DNA of 6,040 bases. It comes from Rhodospirillaceae bacterium (GTDB lineage Bacteria > Pseudomonadota > Alphaproteobacteria > CADEGL01). Positions 5,751-6,040 of this stretch are shown in pieces. Location: assembly GCA_018699755.1 (NCBI GenBank), contig JABIRQ010000055.1, forward strand, positions 1-6,040. The letters run 5' to 3'. The notes under the pieces are model-generated. The model was not told the DNA's origin and made no database searches. It saw only the letters and a list, made by a program, of their open reading frames with translations. Position numbers and translations under genes: made by a program. How positions within the stretch are numbered: the stretch's first letter is position 1; the number at the start of each line of letters is the position of its first letter.

Positions 5751-6040
5751 GTAGACGCCGACTTCACGGATCGGCCGGTTTTCCAGAATGCGCTCGACGC
5801 CGAAGCGGCTGAGATCGAGGGTCCGGTATTCGCCGTGGACGATCAGCTCCGTCATCGCCCGGCCGCAGGCCGGGCCCTGCATGACGCCATGCCCGGAATA
5901 GCCGGTCGAGACGAAGAAATTTTCCAGGCCCGGGTAGAGGCCCAAAATCGCGTTCTGGTCGAGGGTGTTGTAATCGTAGTGGCAGGCATAGCTGCGCTCC
6001 AGCCGCAACTCCTCGAATTCCGGGAAGCGGTGATAGAGGG
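5748..6040 (-). CDS. FAD-dependent oxidoreductase, DAO/FOXRED1-like, C-terminal part (cut by right edge)
   Basis: The last 96 codons of a second flavoenzyme; the frame is open to the window edge, so the gene's start and FAD-binding domain lie beyond position 6040. It aligns without gaps over nearly all of its length to the C-terminus of the complete oxidoreductase at 3856-5043, with about half of the residues identical by eye. Shared blocks are HRFP.FE, ACHYDYN.LD.N, SGHGV.Q.PA.GRA, ELI.HG and DLSR. The HYDYN.LDQN and GYSGHGVMQGP segments are the DAO/FOXRED1 C-terminal signature near the flavin. It is upstream of, and 13 bases from, the RraA-like gene, with its stop codon inside that gene's ribosome site. 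The TTG at 6008 is internal, not a start. It is a paralogue rather than a fragment of the same gene, since the other copy is complete. Confidence 0.92.
   Translation of the reverse strand, partial: LYHRFPEFEELRLERSYACHYDYNTLDQNAILGLYPGLENFFVSTGYSGHGVMQGPACGRAMTELIVHGEYRTLDLSRFGVERILENRPIREVGVY

Overview
The window is a GC-rich (roughly two-thirds G+C by eye), densely coded stretch of bacterial chromosome. The codon use, the domain families, an FNR/FixK-type box in front of hemN and a pair of hairpin elements built on CCTCATCCTGAG...CGAAGGG all suggest an alphaproteobacterium. The genus cannot be fixed from the sequence alone. It holds seven genes, two of them cut by the window edges. I see no tRNA, rRNA, CRISPR array, insertion sequence or phage gene.

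Left part (1-1875, minus strand): hemN, the oxygen-independent coproporphyrinogen III oxidase of haem synthesis, is followed 67 bases downstream by the N-terminal half of a YheT-type alpha/beta hydrolase, which runs off the left edge. The 139-base divergent gap 1876-2014 carries TTGATGCAGGTCAA, a near-consensus FNR/FixK box that fits oxygen control of hemN.

Middle part (2015-3672, plus strand): a two-gene, translationally coupled unit (ATGA overlap). It encodes a 3-hydroxyisobutyrate/beta-hydroxyacid dehydrogenase-like enzyme with unusual substrate-site residues and a classical short-chain dehydrogenase. The 183-base convergent gap that follows (3673-3855) contains two hairpin elements of one repeat family. 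Their flanks are the same, but the core stems differ in sequence.

Right part (3856-6040, minus strand): an operon-like run, in transcription order: FOXRED1/DadA-like FAD oxidoreductase (only the C-terminus is in the window), RraA-like metal-dependent aldolase, then a second, complete FOXRED1/DadA-like FAD oxidoreductase. The two oxidoreductases are about half identical over the shared C-terminus. The RraA-like protein keeps the G-X20-R-D-X2-E motif of active 4-hydroxy-2-oxoacid aldolases. Together they look like a catabolic module that oxidises an amino or imino acid and then cleaves or decarboxylates the resulting oxo-acid. The substrate cannot be read from the sequence. This module is the most interesting part of the window. 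Nothing here is clearly a wholly new kind of system.
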